From: JAHFUA01 sp963733935
GTDB lineage: Bacteria; Acidobacteriota; Terriglobia; Terriglobales; Acidobacteriaceae
Reading direction: 5' to 3'
DNA length: 64,000 bases
Assembly: GCA_963733935.1 (NCBI GenBank)
Contig: CAVTEQ010000014.1
Location: 868,001 to 932,000, forward strand
Part shown: positions 63,038-64,000 of the stretch, one piece after another
Numbering within the stretch: position 1 is the stretch's first letter
Layout of the letters: every line of letters begins with the position of its first letter
Made by a program: the position numbers and the translations under genes
The notes under the pieces: generated by a model
What the model saw: only the letters and a program-made list of their open reading frames with translations
The model's database searches: none
What the model was told of the DNA's origin: nothing

Positions 63038-64000
63038 TTGGCTCTTGAAGATAAGTACGACGACATAAAAAAACTGATCGATGCGGGCAAAGAGAAGGGG
63101 TATCTCACCTATAACGAGGTGAACGACCTCATCCCGCACAACGTCCACTCGCCCGAGGACCTGGACGACCTGCTCACCACCATCGGAACCCAGGGCATCG
63201 ATGTGCTCGAGGGCCAGCCCAAGCTCCCGTCTTCGGAGATGGCCAAAAAGTTCGAGCAGGAGATCGAGGCCGGCGAGGACGTCGAGCTCGACCTCACGCC
63301 TGGCGCCCTGGAAAAGACCAACGATCCCGTGCGCATGTATCTGCGGGAGATGGGTACGGTCCCGCTGCTTACGCGCGAGGGGGAAGTCGAGATCGCCAAG
63401 CGCATCGAGCGCGGCCAGTTGCGCGTGCTCAAGGCGCTGTCGCGCTCCCCCATCATCATCCGCGAGATCCTGGGCATCGGCGAGGACCTGGAGCGTGGCG
63501 TCCGCTCCATCAAAGAAGTTGTCATCTTCGACGAGGAAGAGCTCACCGATGAGGTTCTGCAGAACCGCCTGCAGGAAGTTGCCGGGCGCATCCAGGATCT
63601 GGGCAAGCACTATAAGAAGGCCGTCCAGTTCGCGGAAAAGCTGAAAGAACTCTCCGAGAAGAAGAAGCCGCGCGAGTACCGCCGCTGCCGCTGGCATCTC
63701 GGCCGCGAGCAGGTGGAGATCTCCCGGCTCATCCGCTACTTCGGGTTCACCAACCCTGAGCGCAAGCGGCTCATCGACAAGGTCAACCGCACCGTCGAAC
63801 AGATGCGCGCGCTCGACCGCCAGACCTCCAATCTTGAGAAGAAGATCGAAGCCACTCGCAGTGAGGACCTAAAGAAGGACTACCGCAAGGCGCAGCGCCA
63901 GCATCGCGCGGATCTGGAGGCTCTCGAGCAGGATGCAGGCGTCAGCTATCAGGAACTGCGGCGCACCCAGCGGGAGATCATCCAGGGCGACATGGACGCG
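63038..64000 (+). CDS. rpoD: RNA polymerase primary sigma factor, 5' part
   Basis: Truncated by the window end after 321 codons, no stop reached. The start is TTG at 63038 with a GATGAGGA ribosome-binding site; the ATG at 63025 stops after seven codons. Region 1.1 is at about 1-80 (LALEDKYDDIKKLIDAGKEK, YLTYNEVNDLIPHNV); region 1.2 is marked by DPVRMYLREMGTVPLLTREG, EVEIAKRIERG; then the non-conserved region with Lys/Arg/Glu-rich helices. Regions 2-4 lie beyond the window. Position after dnaG is the common dnaG-rpoD order. Confidence 0.93.
   Translation, partial: MALEDKYDDIKKLIDAGKEKGYLTYNEVNDLIPHNVHSPEDLDDLLTTIGTQGIDVLEGQPKLPSSEMAKKFEQEIEAGEDVELDLTPGALEKTNDPVRMYLREMGTVPLLTREGEVEIAKRIERGQLRVLKALSRSPIIIREILGIGEDLERGVRSIKEVVIFDEEELTDEVLQNRLQEVAGRIQDLGKHYKKAVQFAEKLKELSEKKKPREYRRCRWHLGREQVEISRLIRYFGFTNPERKRLIDKVNRTVEQMRALDRQTSNLEKKIEATRSEDLKKDYRKAQRQHRADLEALEQDAGVSYQELRRTQREIIQGDMDA

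Overview
The window is bacterial chromosome, GC-rich and gene-dense, most likely from an Acidobacteriota (Terriglobia/Koribacter-like) genome. The evidence is a 1,210-residue Oar-type TonB receptor with an N-terminal carboxypeptidase-like domain, a CarD regulator, a BamA/Skp pair, tandem small Cys/His proteins of a type I associate with acidobacteria, and many dispersed palindromic repeats. The taxon is an inference; no rRNA gene or tRNA gene was recognised.

Layout. 0.1-6.4 kb: Skp/OmpH, BamA and a molybdopterin oxidoreductase. 6.6-12.2 kb: an accessory stretch of small unknown genes, a SnoaL-like protein, a broken TIR-like gene between two direct repeats, and two tandem Cys/His paralogs. 12.4-20.8 kb, minus strand: frr, pyrH, tsf, rpsB, rpsI and rplM, then an FtsX-type permease, a lipoprotein, mltG and ruvX. 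20.8-26.9 kb: AI-2E-type permease, carD, greA, a CDP-alcohol phosphotransferase, a MazF module, and asnA divergent from an isoaspartyl peptidase/asparaginase. 27-33.3 kb: the TonB receptor, an MltD-like lytic transglycosylase and a histone-H1-like protein behind a near-consensus sigma-70 promoter.

33.7-49.9 kb is a prophage-like island: a self-cleaving S24 repressor, divergent small regulators (YezD-like, zinc ribbon, sigma-4-like HTH), a very large secreted tail-fibre/beta-helix protein, terminase large subunit, a HipA-like kinase with a DUF3037 protein, portal, a protease-like protein, and a small membrane-protein cassette present twice around a three-gene cargo. No integrase, major capsid or tail-tube gene was seen.

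49.9-57 kb, minus strand, is a complete 2-oxoacid dehydrogenase cluster (lpdA, lipB, E1 alpha, an unknown gene, E1 beta, cytochrome c, E2). It is followed by hemB, then mutS2, dnaG and the 5' part of rpoD on the plus strand.

Two features cut across the window. First, at least seven families of palindromic repeats recur. Several share one design (arms made by iterating a 7-9 nt word), and some are inserted in frame inside genes (mutS2, dnaG, a phage protease gene) or form gene ends (tsf, the oxidoreductase). Second, about 17 single-base frameshifts interrupt genes, including essential ones (dnaG, hemB, the dehydrogenase E2), which points to uncorrected assembly indels rather than general gene decay.
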